This document shows, one piece after another, positions 42,024 to 51,066 of a DNA stretch of 51,066 nucleotides. The notes under the pieces are model-generated. The model did not search any database. It was not told the DNA's origin and worked only from the letters and a program-made list of their open reading frames with translations. The stretch's first letter is position 1. Every line of letters begins with the position of its first letter. This stretch comes from CAWUKT01 sp963923035 (GTDB lineage: Bacteria > Bacteroidota > Bacteroidia > J057 > JADKCL01). The stretch is from contig CAWUKT010000049.1 of assembly GCA_963923035.1 (NCBI GenBank), positions 1-51,066 on the forward strand. The letters run 5' to 3'. The translations under genes and the position numbers were made by a program.

Positions 42024-43535
42024 ATGAATGAAGCAGAAAAAAAATGGGGGACCAAGGGCAGGGGACAAAAACTCTTGTATTTGCTGGGGCAATTGGAGGA
42101 AGAAGAGCGGGAGGAATTGGAACAATTTCTGGAGAGCCCGCTGCTCGGCAATCGCCCGCAACTGGCGGCCTGGGTCCGGCGCATCTTCCAATGTGTGCCC
42201 GACCTTTCCCAAGGCCGCATTGAGCCGCAATTTTTTGCGGACGAGTCCTATGTTCCCCGCGAAGGCTATGTCTGGGTCCGAATTTCCCAACTCCAGCAAG
42301 AAGTCCTCCGTTTCCTGGCCTTTCAGGCCTACCGCCAGCGACCGGCCCTTTCCCGGGAATTGTTGCTCCGCTCCCTCCACGAACGCAATGCCCACCAGCA
42401 TTTTTTTCCCAAACTCCTCGACCAGGCCCTTCAGTCCATTCCCCAGCCCTCCCCGACCGACCCGCTATTGGACCGCCTCCAACTCGAACTCATTCGGCAG
42501 GACCACGCCGCCCAAGTCCCCTCAGCGCCCCCTGACCTGGCCCCTACCCTGGAGGCCCTCGAACAATTTTACCTCGTCCAAAAGTTCAAAATCGTATGTG
42601 CCGGGTTCTCCCAGCACCTTTTTGGTGGCACTCACCCGGAATTTCCGGCCCTGGACGCCCTCATCCAGCTCGCCCACGCCCAAGCCCAGCAACCTTTGCT
42701 GGCAGCCTATCTACAAGCGGTCCTATTGCTCCGCGCCGCCCTCCAATCGGCACCAGATTCCGATCCCTATTTTCACCAACTCAAATCCCTCCTCTTCCAA
42801 CCCGATCAACTCAGTCACCGCGATCAAAGCGACCTGTTTGCCATCGCCCAGAACTATGCCGTCTGGCGTTTTCGGCAGGGCCACCAAAACTACCTCCACG
42901 AGTTAACGCAGCTCTACGAGGGCTTCCTGGCCTCTGGAGCCGCGTTTGAAGGGCACGACCTGAATCCGGTCTTCTACAAGAATACCGTCATGCTTTTCTG
43001 CCGCATGGGCGAAGTGGGCTGGGCGGAAGACTTTGTGGAAACTTACCGGGACCGCATTTCCCAGGACCCCGAGCGCCTCAACTATGCCTATAACCGGGCC
43101 GTGGTGGCCTTCTTTCGCGGCGATTTCGCCAAGGTCGTGGACCTTCTGTACAATAAGATTCCGCGGTTCTCGCAGGTGTCGATGGTCCTCGCCGCCCGGA
43201 GTTATTTCTGCCGCGCGCTTTGGATGCAAGGCGATTTTGAGTGGTTGTTGGACGCCCTGAAGGGCTTTGCTCAGTATTTGCGGCGGAATGCGGAGGTTTC
43301 GAAGGCGGACAAGCAGCGCTACCGGAATTATATCCGCCGGTTTCGGCAGCTGGTATTGGTGGTGACGGGGAGTCCGGGGGGAAAGAAAAAGCGGCTGGAG
43401 AAATTGCTGGGGGAAATGGAAAAAGAGGGGCAACAAGCGGTGTTCAATTGGTTGTGGCGGCGGGCGCAGGAGCTCAAAGAAGGGCCTCCCCCAGCGGCGG
43501 CTGAAGGAGGCACAAGAATCACAAATCGTCAATGA
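42024..43535 (+). CDS. Large helical-repeat (TPR-like) protein, family member C
   Basis: 503 residues; opening KLLYLLGQLEEEEREELEQF fits the family N-terminus. It is Gln/Leu/Arg-rich, with many helical hairpins (VRRIFQCVPDLSQGRI; YLQAVLLLRAALQSAPDSDP; YNRAVVAFFRGDFAKVVDLL). Its C-terminal region aligns visibly with the protein at 44849-46279 (spacing of Y....A...F...F.K....L, then YF...L). No signal peptide, membrane span or active-site motif. It overlaps the convergent small secreted-protein gene by 17 nt. Protein-protein scaffold by fold; role unknown. Confidence 0.82.
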   Translation: MNEAEKKWGTKGRGQKLLYLLGQLEEEEREELEQFLESPLLGNRPQLAAWVRRIFQCVPDLSQGRIEPQFFADESYVPREGYVWVRISQLQQEVLRFLAFQAYRQRPALSRELLLRSLHERNAHQHFFPKLLDQALQSIPQPSPTDPLLDRLQLELIRQDHAAQVPSAPPDLAPTLEALEQFYLVQKFKIVCAGFSQHLFGGTHPEFPALDALIQLAHAQAQQPLLAAYLQAVLLLRAALQSAPDSDPYFHQLKSLLFQPDQLSHRDQSDLFAIAQNYAVWRFRQGHQNYLHELTQLYEGFLASGAAFEGHDLNPVFYKNTVMLFCRMGEVGWAEDFVETYRDRISQDPERLNYAYNRAVVAFFRGDFAKVVDLLYNKIPRFSQVSMVLAARSYFCRALWMQGDFEWLLDALKGFAQYLRRNAEVSKADKQRYRNYIRRFRQLVLVVTGSPGGKKKRLEKLLGEMEKEGQQAVFNWLWRRAQELKEGPPPAAAEGGTRITNRQ

Positions 43536-43875
43536 CTACCATGACGGTCCAGCCGTCGCTGATGAGTCGGTAGGCCTGAGGGCCATCGGGCGTGTGGAGG
43601 ATGACCTCACCGATGTCCGTCGTGATGGGGAGCTTGGTCACTCCTGAGACGGTTACCTCGAGGGTCGTGCCCTCCGAGTTGAGTTGGGCGGCGATTGCCG
43701 CCGATGCGTAGCCCGGGAGCGTCGCGAGGTTGTTGAAGACTTCCACCGGGGTGCCGGGGCAAACTGCGGCCGGGAGATCGACCTTACACCCTTCTCCCGA
43801 ACCCGACTGGGCCTGGAGCGAGTTTCCAGTTACCATCAACAACAAGCAAAACAGAGCGCTCAGGACAGGGTACAT
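43519..43875 (-). CDS. Small secreted protein convergent with helical-repeat gene C
   Basis: 118 residues from the ATG at 43875 (a frame from 43911 has an unlikely N-terminus). Signal peptide MYPVLSALFCLLLMVTGNSL, cleavage near QAQ. The mature domain is beta-rich (TTLEVTVSGVTKLPITTD; VILHTPDGPQAYRLISDGWT) and contains two Cys (GCKVDLPAAVC). Its 3' end overlaps the helical-repeat gene by 17 nt. The fold differs from the secreted proteins beside members A and B, so only the arrangement, not clear homology, is shared. Exported; function unknown. Confidence 0.7.
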   Translation of the reverse strand: MYPVLSALFCLLLMVTGNSLQAQSGSGEGCKVDLPAAVCPGTPVEVFNNLATLPGYASAAIAAQLNSEGTTLEVTVSGVTKLPITTDIGEVILHTPDGPQAYRLISDGWTVMVVIDDL

Positions 43876-44080
43876 CACTCCCCTGCCTTTGTAAAAATTA
43901 AAAGCATCCATAGAATTGATAATTAAGAAAAACGAGTCCCTACTCTATTTGGAATGGCATTTTCGGGTTCCTGCCGATGAACAATTCAGCGCGGTTGTGT
44001 ATGGTTAGCGAAAGAGCCAAGGGGCCCACAACATGAAAATTCGATCTGGCGAGGGGCATATCTCCCCTGCGGGCGGAACG

Positions 44081-44662
44081 TTAGAGGGTAGTCCCCAAAA
44101 TAGTGGAGGAAGCCCCTGCGTACTGAAGCGTATAGTTGTATTCTCTGAAATTGACAAAGTCTTCTTCCGAAGTCCCCACATCGTCGAGCAGCACCACCAG
44201 CCCACTGATGGTGTTGCGAATCTCGCGGGGGGCCGGAATGTCGTCATCCCGGTCGCACTTTACCGAAAGGGGCACCTCATAAATCACCTGGGTAAGACTG
44301 CTTCCGGTGTAGCAGGAATCCATGGTCACCATACAGCTGTCGATCTCCTGGGGACCTGAATAGAAAGTGATCAGATTTACCCAATCGCAGTCCATTTCCA
44401 CTCCTTTCAGCGGTTCGACGATCAATTGGTAGGTAGAATCCTCGTCGATCAGAGAATCGACCAGATACCTCAACTTCAAGTTTCTCTCCGATATCAGCTC
44501 CCCAAGGAAACTCTTGATGGCACCATCCTCTGAATCTACCTCGGCGGGAGTTTCCAGCAGCTTTGTTGCCGGGAAGGCCTCTTCCCGGGACGAAGAGGAT
44601 TCATTGGAACAGGAAGAAAACAGAAGCGGTAGCATCAATAAAAAAGCCAGGGAATAACGCAT
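44081..44662 (-). CDS. Hypothetical lipoprotein (193 aa)
   Basis: 193 residues with a lipoprotein signal peptide (MRYSLAFLLMLPLLFSSCSN), Cys at 18. The mature protein is acidic with several Cys (VEMDCDWVNLI; SCMVTMDSCY; VKCDRDD) and ends in strands (FREYNYTLQYAGASSTIL). No known domain. It stands between two helical-repeat loci, divergent from member D with a gap of about 190 nt containing both promoters. Probably outer-membrane anchored; function unknown. Confidence 0.78.
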   Translation of the reverse strand: MRYSLAFLLMLPLLFSSCSNESSSSREEAFPATKLLETPAEVDSEDGAIKSFLGELISERNLKLRYLVDSLIDEDSTYQLIVEPLKGVEMDCDWVNLITFYSGPQEIDSCMVTMDSCYTGSSLTQVIYEVPLSVKCDRDDDIPAPREIRNTISGLVVLLDDVGTSEEDFVNFREYNYTLQYAGASSTILGTTL

Positions 44663-44848
44663 TGGATTACTGATTAAGCAGAATGATTACCACGATTAAA
44701 TGGTTTTGACATTCTAAAGATGTTGAAAAGCAACGAATAATTATTAAGTCAATTTTTCCAATTTGTTAGCTCTTTGTTCGATTTGATTTTTCCGAAAACA
44801 GCCCTTATTTCTTCTGAAGCTCATTTTTAGTCCTGTTAACCCTTATTC

Positions 44849-46279
44849 ATGTCAGGTAAACATAAACTGTATCAGTATCTGGAGACGCTCAGTCTGCGGG
44901 AGTGGAAGCGTTTTGAGGCCTATGTGGTGTCGGAGCAAGGTACGCCCCACGTAGAAACCCGTACCCTCTTTCTCGCCCTCGCCAAATGCCATCCCGACTT
45001 TTCTCTTGACGATGAAGAACTGTTCCGCCTGGCATTCCCCCACCGGCCTTATAAAAACGCCCGGCTCCGTATTCTCCGCAACTACCTCCTGGATGTCCTG
45101 CGGAATTTTCTGGTGATGGAAGAGCTCCGGCTACGGCCTCAAATCCACCAGGACCTGCTCATCCTGGCCTTGCAGCGCCGCCAGCTGTCCCACGATGCCA
45201 ATAAAATCGCGGAAAAAACCATCCAGGAAATTCGCTCCGTCCCCGTCGTCGACCTGGAAATCGCCCAGCGGGCCTTCTTCCTCGAAGAACGCAGCCTCGA
45301 CTTCCAACTCAAGGACCATACGGCGCCCACCGTCGATTACTCGCCGGTGCTCCAAAGCCTGGATGTGTTCACCACCGCCAGCCGAATGAAATTCCTGTGT
45401 GGGGCCATCAGCGCGGGGCGGGTGCCCCGCTCGGAACTCCCCGACAAGGAGACCGAGATCACCCTGGAATACGTCCGCGAGCTGGACCTGGTCCAGGCGC
45501 CGGTGGTAGCCATCTACTACCACCTGCTCCACCTGCTCCATCCGCGTTACGCGGACGCCGACCACTGGGGACTCCTCCAGGCCCTCCTCTACGAGTTCCA
45601 CCTCCAGATCGTCCCCGCCGACGTCCAAAACATTCTCGGACTCCTCGCCAACAAATACATCTCCGACCTCCGACGCGGCATCCCCGGCAGCCTGCTCATG
45701 GCCTTCAACTGCTTCCACGGCCTCTACGAGCTCAACCTACTCTTCGGATTCGGCGCCTTTACCATCCAGGCCGTCCGCAACCTGATCAGCCTCGGCATCC
45801 GCCTCAAGCGCTTCGAATGGATCCGCCAATTCCTTGAGGAAACCCGCCAAAAACTCCCCGCTCAATTTGCCGAGAACATCTACCACTTTGGCAGCGCCGG
45901 CCTCGAATTCGAACAGAGTGAGTTCGTCAAAGCCAAACGCCACCTCCTACAGGTCAAATTTTACGACGCCACCTACAAGCTCTCCAACGACATCCTGCTC
46001 ATCCGCATCTACTTCGAACTGGGGGAGAGTGAGCCTTTTCATTCCCTCCGAGCCAGCGTCGTCCGCTTCCTCAACCGACAATCGCTATTTCCCGAGCACT
46101 ACAAAACCAGTCGAAAAAATTTCTGCCGCATCCTGGGAGACCTGTTCGAGGCCTCCTACAACCCCAATAGCCGCCAGACAGCGCCCAAAATCAGGGACAA
46201 AGTCGATAAAATGGACGGACTTATCCTGCGGGAATGGATCGAAGACAAATTGGATCAGCTGGAAAAGGTCAAAACTTGA
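44849..46279 (+). CDS. Large helical-repeat (TPR-like) protein, family member D
   Basis: 476 residues; opening LYQYLETLSLREWKRFEAYV matches the family pattern. It continues with LRILRNYLLDVLRNFLVMEE and RRQLSHDANKIAEKTIQEIR, and ends in helical hairpins (LLIRIYFELGESEPFHSLRA). The C-terminal half aligns visibly with member C. Cytoplasmic by lack of signal peptide. Its last 11 nt overlap the convergent TonB-receptor gene, so here the exported partner position is held by an outer-membrane receptor rather than a small protein. Function unknown. Confidence 0.82.
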   Translation: MSGKHKLYQYLETLSLREWKRFEAYVVSEQGTPHVETRTLFLALAKCHPDFSLDDEELFRLAFPHRPYKNARLRILRNYLLDVLRNFLVMEELRLRPQIHQDLLILALQRRQLSHDANKIAEKTIQEIRSVPVVDLEIAQRAFFLEERSLDFQLKDHTAPTVDYSPVLQSLDVFTTASRMKFLCGAISAGRVPRSELPDKETEITLEYVRELDLVQAPVVAIYYHLLHLLHPRYADADHWGLLQALLYEFHLQIVPADVQNILGLLANKYISDLRRGIPGSLLMAFNCFHGLYELNLLFGFGAFTIQAVRNLISLGIRLKRFEWIRQFLEETRQKLPAQFAENIYHFGSAGLEFEQSEFVKAKRHLLQVKFYDATYKLSNDILLIRIYFELGESEPFHSLRASVVRFLNRQSLFPEHYKTSRKNFCRILGDLFEASYNPNSRQTAPKIRDKVDKMDGLILREWIEDKLDQLEKVKT

Positions 46280-48890
46280 AGCCGAAGTTGACGGAGGGGA
46301 GGATGGGCAACAGGGAAAGGCGGCGGATTTGGAAAACCGGATTGTTGGGGTCTTCGGAAAAATTGGGCCGGACGAGCAAGAAATACGCATTCCGCCGGTT
46401 GTAGGCATTGTACAGGCCAAAGTTCCAGAAGGTTTCTCCCCAGGTCCGCTGCTTGTACATCCGCAGGTTGATGTCCAGGCGGTGGTAATCGGGCAGGCGG
46501 TAGGCATTCCGGTCAGAATAGATCAGGACGAGGTCCCCGACATTCAGCACATCAAGCGGCAGGACCTGATTGGTGGGCGGCAGGAACCAGGAAGCCAGAT
46601 AGGTCTGGTTGATCCCGGAGGTATATTTCCAATTGGCGGAGAACTCGAGGTTTTTGCGGATTTCGTAGATCAGGGACAGGGAAAAATCGTGGCGCAGGTC
46701 ATACTTGTAGGGAAATTCCTCACCCTCGTTGAGGGTGGGGAATTGCCGCGTGGTGCGGGACCATGTGTAGCCGGCAAAGCCGCGGAAGCGACCTGCGGAT
46801 TTCCGGAGGAAAAATTCCAAGCCGTACGACTCGCCCGTCCCATCCCGGGCGACCAATTCCTGCCAGCTGTTCGCTCCGATCGTATTCACATCGGTATCGT
46901 AGTCGATCAGGTTCCGCAGGTCCTTGAAGTACCCTTCGACGCTGAACTGGAGCTTTTGTTTGGGGAATTGGATGAAATATCCCAGGGAAAATTGTTGGGC
47001 GGTTTGGGGAGGCACGCGGTCGGTTGCGGGGACAAACAGATCGACGGGCGGCCCCAGGCCCGAGTTGCTCAGCAGGTGCTGGAACTGGGTCATCAGCGAG
47101 TAGGAACCCGTCAGGTTCCACTTTTTTTCCGGCCCCAGCCGGAACGACACCCGCGGCTGGATCGAGGAGTAGGTCGTATCTCCCTGCTGGAAAAAGCTGG
47201 CGTGGCCCCCCACATTGAAGGACAGCCAATCCGACGCCTGGATCAGGTCTTCCAGGAAGATATTGCCTTCGATGGGGCGTAAAATGGGCTGCTGGGTATT
47301 CAATTCCTGGGTGGAATCGGTGAGTTCCAGGTTGAAATTCAGGGTTTCAGGGGAAAATTCATGGAGAATCGCCTGGCCGCCGACCCGAATCAACTGGCTA
47401 TTCGAGGGAATCCAGTCGATCTGGAGGCGGGCCCCATAGTCGAGGACATCCGACTGGGTGGACAGGCTGCTCCGCGCAGGGTTCAAACCAAGGGAATCCA
47501 CGCTAGAAGTTCCTTCTGAGATGTATTGGTATTGGGTGGTATAGACCGAAACATCGGAAAAGACAGTGGGACTCCAATCCCGGTGCCACCGCAAAATGGC
47601 CGCTTGGTTCCCGTATTTCAGGTCAAAATCGAAATTTTGCCCGATTCCATTTTCCTCCAACGCATATCCGGTCTGGAAATCGTCCATGCCGCGGTAGGCC
47701 GTCAAAAAGACCTGGTCCCGGTTCCCCACCGACCAATTCAGCTTCCCGTGCAGGTCATAGAAATCGTAATTCAGGGAATTGCCACCCTGGTCTTCCGAAA
47801 TCTGGTTGATGCCCGCCATATAGGGCTCGAGCAGCGTCCGACGTCCAGCCAGGACCACGCTCAATTTTTCCCGCACCAGCGGCCCTTGTAGAGCAAAACG
47901 CCCCGAGGTCAGGCCAATATTTCCTTCTCCCTCCCATTCCTGCTGGTTGCCTTCCTTCATCCGGATATTGATCACCGAGGACAATCTTCCGCCGTAGCGG
48001 GCCGGAAACCCACCTTTTACCAGTTCGATGTCTTTGATCGCGGAGGAATTGAAAATGGAGTAAAAGCCAAACAGGTGGGAGCTGTTGTAAATGGGAACGC
48101 CATCGTACAAGACCAGGTTCTGCTCCGGACCACCGCCCCGCACGTACAACCCGCCGGTCCCATCCGGTCCCGAATGGACCCCGGGAAGCAGGCTCAAGGC
48201 CGCCAGAGCATCTGACTCACCCATCAAGGCCGGCAACTTGTCGATTTCACTCATGTCCAGGGTGACCGAGCTCGCCCCTCCGAATTCATCCCCCATCAGG
48301 TCTTCGTCCGGATTGATTTCCACGTCATCCAAGCGCAAATTCGGTAACATCTGGATCGTCCCCTTCATGTCTCCCGACAACTGAAAACGAGCGCCGTAGA
48401 CATCATACCCCACCATCGACACCACCAATTTGATGCTGTCGGGCGGCAGGTGCAAGCTGAAAAAGCCCGCTTCATTCGTAATAGCCCCCTTTCCCGTCCT
48501 CGCATCGTAAACCGACGCCCCAATGAGCCGTTCCCCATTGGTTCCATCCTCAATGTACCCACTGAGGGTATAGCGGCGCTGAACCCGGTTTCCGGCAAGG
48601 ATGATCACAATTCCATCCTGGTAGGTGTATTGGAGGCCTTGGGGGACCAGAAACTCGCTCAGGACTTCGCGTAAGGGCGTATTCTTCCAATTCCCGGAGA
48701 CAGGCCCGGTGGGGAGAATACTGCTGTTAAAGGAAAAGGGAACCTTGCCGGCGGTTTCGATTTCGAGGAGGGCCTGGTAGGGTGAGAAGTCTTCAAATGC
48801 CACCGTCACAGGCCGGTCGAGGTCCGACTGCGAAAATAAAAATGGGCTCGTCAGAGCCCACACCAGAACTGTTATCAACAGTCGTTTCAT
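46269..48890 (-). CDS. TonB-dependent receptor with STN and carboxypeptidase-like domains
   Basis: 873 residues. Signal peptide MKRLLITVLVWALTSPFLFS; STN domain about 25-95 (VTVAFEDFSPYQALLEIETA) typical of receptors that signal through FecR; a CarboxypepD_reg-like domain about 108-190 (YTLSGYIEDGTNGERLIGAS); plug about 205-330 (GGLYVRGGGPEQNLVLYDGV; GGFPARYGGRLSSVINIRMK); then a barrel whose last strand is SVNFGFKF. It should import an unknown nutrient across the outer membrane with TonB energy. FecR is 15 nt upstream. No SusD-type partner is seen in the window. Confidence 0.92.
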   Translation of the reverse strand: MKRLLITVLVWALTSPFLFSQSDLDRPVTVAFEDFSPYQALLEIETAGKVPFSFNSSILPTGPVSGNWKNTPLREVLSEFLVPQGLQYTYQDGIVIILAGNRVQRRYTLSGYIEDGTNGERLIGASVYDARTGKGAITNEAGFFSLHLPPDSIKLVVSMVGYDVYGARFQLSGDMKGTIQMLPNLRLDDVEINPDEDLMGDEFGGASSVTLDMSEIDKLPALMGESDALAALSLLPGVHSGPDGTGGLYVRGGGPEQNLVLYDGVPIYNSSHLFGFYSIFNSSAIKDIELVKGGFPARYGGRLSSVINIRMKEGNQQEWEGEGNIGLTSGRFALQGPLVREKLSVVLAGRRTLLEPYMAGINQISEDQGGNSLNYDFYDLHGKLNWSVGNRDQVFLTAYRGMDDFQTGYALEENGIGQNFDFDLKYGNQAAILRWHRDWSPTVFSDVSVYTTQYQYISEGTSSVDSLGLNPARSSLSTQSDVLDYGARLQIDWIPSNSQLIRVGGQAILHEFSPETLNFNLELTDSTQELNTQQPILRPIEGNIFLEDLIQASDWLSFNVGGHASFFQQGDTTYSSIQPRVSFRLGPEKKWNLTGSYSLMTQFQHLLSNSGLGPPVDLFVPATDRVPPQTAQQFSLGYFIQFPKQKLQFSVEGYFKDLRNLIDYDTDVNTIGANSWQELVARDGTGESYGLEFFLRKSAGRFRGFAGYTWSRTTRQFPTLNEGEEFPYKYDLRHDFSLSLIYEIRKNLEFSANWKYTSGINQTYLASWFLPPTNQVLPLDVLNVGDLVLIYSDRNAYRLPDYHRLDINLRMYKQRTWGETFWNFGLYNAYNRRNAYFLLVRPNFSEDPNNPVFQIRRLSLLPILPSVNFGFKF

Positions 48891-48905
48891 TCGGTGACTC
48901 GGCTA

Positions 48906-49931
48906 CTACTTGGTGATGTGAACCTGGCCCCCGTCTTTGATATCCAGTTTCACCTCCAAGGTGGTCCGAATGTTGTTCAGAACCATTTCCTCGGAGAAAT
49001 CTGCCACCGGATAAGTCGTATTCAGGAGCATATCTTCCACCTCCTTGTCCAAGGAGAAGTCAAGGTCGTAATGTTTTTCGATTCTGACAACTGCATCCTT
49101 GAGGGGAGTCTTACGGAATACGAGTTTTCCTTGCATCCATTCTGCCTCGCTCACTTCGTTCGCCTTCAGCATCTGGACTTCCCCGTTGCGCATGCAAACG
49201 GCAGCTTCGTGGGCGACCAGCACCTGCTGAGAGGCGGTCTGGGTCGACTTGAACTCCACCCGTCCCGATGTCACATCGATCCGGACATTTTCCTGGCCGG
49301 GATAGGCACAGATATTGAATGAGGTGCCGAGCACCCGGGTTTCAGCTTTGCCGGACTCAATGATAAAAGGCCGGTCTTCGTCGCGGGCCACATCGAAGAA
49401 GGCTTCTCCTTCGAGGACCACCCGCCGCTCTGAATCGTTGAAATTATCGGCGAGCCGGAGGCGGGAATCCGCGTTCAGGGTCACCTTGCTGCCGTCGGGC
49501 AGTTGGAAAGTACCATTTTCTTTCAGGGGGACCGAAATTTCGGCCATTTCACCACCGATTGAGGAGCTGCCAGTGTTTTGCATGACAAAAAAGACTCCAA
49601 TGGTGGCCAGGAGGACAATCGCAGCTGCGATGCCCATCCAGCGGCGGGGCTTGGAACGCCCTGCCAACTCAATGACCGGTGCCTCGGTCGTTTCAGCTTC
49701 GGTTTCCGTTTCGGAAATCGATGCCCAAAGGGATTCCCACTGGGAATCGGTTTCGGTCGCGATGCCGTTCACAGCTGTTTCGGCTATGCCCAGCAGCGTC
49801 CGGACTTCGTCGTACACCGCCTGATTGGCACTGTCCTGCCCCAACCAACGGTCAAGCTCCGACCGTCCCTCCTCCAGCAGTTCGCCGCGGAGTTCTTGAT
49901 CGACAAGGGCATACAGTCTCTCTTCCTTCAT
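48906..49931 (-). CDS. fecR: FecR family anti-sigma factor/signal transducer
   Basis: 341 residues. A cytoplasmic N-terminal helical domain (residues 1-95), one membrane helix (WMGIAAAIVLLATIGVFFVM, about 100-119), then the FecR domain (GTFQLPDGSKVTLNADSRLR; GEAFFDVARDEDRPFIIESG; TRVLGTSFNICAYPG) and the C-terminal DUF4974-like part (FRKTPLKDAVVRIEKHYDLD). Normally this works with an ECF sigma factor encoded just upstream. Here the gene upstream, 21 nt away, is a T9SS-exported protein instead and no sigma factor lies in the window. Confidence 0.9.
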   Translation of the reverse strand: MKEERLYALVDQELRGELLEEGRSELDRWLGQDSANQAVYDEVRTLLGIAETAVNGIATETDSQWESLWASISETETEAETTEAPVIELAGRSKPRRWMGIAAAIVLLATIGVFFVMQNTGSSSIGGEMAEISVPLKENGTFQLPDGSKVTLNADSRLRLADNFNDSERRVVLEGEAFFDVARDEDRPFIIESGKAETRVLGTSFNICAYPGQENVRIDVTSGRVEFKSTQTASQQVLVAHEAAVCMRNGEVQMLKANEVSEAEWMQGKLVFRKTPLKDAVVRIEKHYDLDFSLDKEVEDMLLNTTYPVADFSEEMVLNNIRTTLEVKLDIKDGGQVHITK

Positions 49932-49952
49932 CTCGTTTAGCTCTTGAATAAT

Positions 49953-51066
49953 TTATTTAAGCAATGTCAGCTTTCTGCGCGCGTGTTCATTTCCAATTTG
50001 CAGATCCAACAGGTACAGTCCACCTGGAAGATCTCCGGTATTCAGTGTCATTTTTTGTATTCCGGCCTGCATCTCATCAAAATTAACCGCTCTCACTTGT
50101 TTTCCGGTAATGTCAAAGAGTCGTACAGCAACCGTAGAGGAATATTCCAGGGGAATTTCCAGGTTCAATTCTTGGTTAAATGGATTTGGGTAAACCACAA
50201 GACTATTCTCCAACCGCGCATCTACATTCACCCAACCCATCGGTTTGATTTCTACACAGTAGTCTTCCACTTCCCCGAAATCGTATCCCATGTCACATGC
50301 ACCGGCGGCCTGCTCGTAACGCATGGTCACGCGCATCCGGGTTACCCCCACCTGACTTGTCATCGGAATGGTGATTGTACCCGTGGCCTGGGTGGCGGAA
50401 GGACTGCTGGTAAACAACAATTCATTCGCGTCCACAAAGTCTCCATCTGCATTGAGGTCCACGAAGATTTGGAAGACCTCATCGAAGCTGAAAACAGAGT
50501 AGCCGGGGGTCAGCGCCACCCCGTAAGTGCCGCCTTGGGCCATGGGAATGGACAATTGGCCGGAGAAATCCTGGTATCCAGTGGATCCGGCTCCGGAATT
50601 GTTGAATACTCCGGCAATGGTGATGTCCTGGATCCACTCCTGGCTGTTGTCGTCGCCGACGGCAGCACAGTAGGTCTGCTCACAGCCCAAGCAACCCTTG
50701 GTGAAGAAGCTCGAGGTGATGCTGAAAGGCGTGGAGCCGGTATCACACACCGTCTGGACCTGGTACTCATAGGTCGTACAGGAGTCCAGATTGGAGAGGA
50801 TGACCGACGGAGCGGTCAAGTTGTTCATCGTGACCCAGGGGCCGCCCTGGGGACGGTACCGGAGGTTATAGGACTGGGCTGCGAGTACCGCATCAAACGA
50901 AAGGTAAGCCGTAGTCACGACCACCGAATCGCTGAATGAAACGGGAGCCTCACAACAACCGTCGGTCTTGAACGTGAAGATCGAGGTGAAGTTGGCCACG
51001 CTGGTATCGCAGATCGTCTCGACCCGGAATTCATATTCGGTACATGCCTGGAGGTTCGGCATCAAC
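49953..51066 (-). CDS. T9SS-secreted surface protein with fibronectin type III repeats and GEVED domain (5' end off window)
   Basis: At least 370 residues; the N-terminus lies beyond the right edge. At least two fibronectin type III-like units occur (repeated TxYEFRVETICDT / TTYEYQVQTVCDT), then a domain of about 130 residues ending MGYDFGEVEDYCVEI (the GEVED signature) and a terminal type A sorting domain (NSLVVYPNPFNQELNLEIPL; VRLFDITGKQV; GGLYLLDLQIGNEHARRKLT). Probably a surface adhesin or enzyme part exported by T9SS. The short gap to fecR suggests co-transcription, which is unusual. Confidence 0.9.
   Translation of the reverse strand, partial: LMPNLQACTEYEFRVETICDTSVANFTSIFTFKTDGCCEAPVSFSDSVVVTTAYLSFDAVLAAQSYNLRYRPQGGPWVTMNNLTAPSVILSNLDSCTTYEYQVQTVCDTGSTPFSITSSFFTKGCLGCEQTYCAAVGDDNSQEWIQDITIAGVFNNSGAGSTGYQDFSGQLSIPMAQGGTYGVALTPGYSVFSFDEVFQIFVDLNADGDFVDANELLFTSSPSATQATGTITIPMTSQVGVTRMRVTMRYEQAAGACDMGYDFGEVEDYCVEIKPMGWVNVDARLENSLVVYPNPFNQELNLEIPLEYSSTVAVRLFDITGKQVRAVNFDEMQAGIQKMTLNTGDLPGGLYLLDLQIGNEHARRKLTLLK

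Noticed and set aside
45834..47282. 482-residue plus-strand open frame
   Set aside because: It overlaps helical-repeat gene D in another frame and is antisense to the TonB receptor; no protein-like motif is present.

Overview
The window looks like a chromosomal segment of a gliding or surface-living member of the Bacteroidota, most likely class Saprospiria (Lewinella/Haliscomenobacter/Phaeodactylibacter-like). This rests on protein content: type IX secretion (T9SS) C-terminal sorting domains of both type A and type B, a GldA ABC ATPase followed by a fused GldF-GldG, a FecR/TonB-receptor pair with an STN domain, a Bacteroidota-type TamB, and a TTTG-N19-TANNTTTG promoter. Shine-Dalgarno sequences are rare and TTG starts are common. 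No rRNA, tRNA, CRISPR array or IS transposase was seen.

Layout. (1) 1-2810, minus strand: seven small genes, mostly coupled by 4-nt ATGA overlaps, ending in a winged-helix protein cut by the left edge; two of them are diverged paralogues and function is unknown. (2) 3.4-10.8 kb: an AT-rich accessory island with two coupled XRE regulators behind a perfect inverted repeat, a large helical-repeat protein tail-to-tail with a small secreted protein, an AAA ATPase plus PIN-like nuclease cassette held between two 351-bp direct repeats (a duplicated small-secreted-protein gene), and a YoeB toxin paired with an unusual 261-aa partner instead of YefM. (3) 11.2-27.6 kb: ordinary chromosome with a saccharopine-dehydrogenase-like oxidoreductase, TamB, a VOC protein, MscS, a lipoprotein, a membrane protein, two tandem barrel-like proteins, and gldA / gldFG / DUF4340. 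(4) 27.6-31.2 kb, minus strand: two tandem copies of a toxin/immunity module. The large proteins carry an N-terminal leader like those of cargo of extracellular contractile injection systems (eCIS) and a C-terminal WHH-type HNH/Endonuclease VII nuclease domain; the small ones look like DUF2262 immunity proteins. (5) 31.9-46.3 kb: three more helical-repeat genes, again tail-to-tail with genes for exported products, interspersed with lipoproteins, an HD hydrolase, a YheT-like hydrolase, an SGNH hydrolase, a T9SS-exported redoxin, a protein that is almost only a T9SS type B sorting domain, and a prolyl oligopeptidase. (6) 46.3-51.1 kb, minus strand: a partial T9SS adhesin-like protein, FecR and a TonB-dependent receptor in series.

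The main candidates for undescribed biology are the eCIS-like WHH effector / DUF2262 modules, the repeated pairing of a large cytoplasmic helical-repeat protein with a convergent gene for a small exported protein (in one case duplicated around a defence-like cassette), and the seven-gene operon at the left edge. All functional statements come from reading the sequence and from remembered family motifs; no database search was run.
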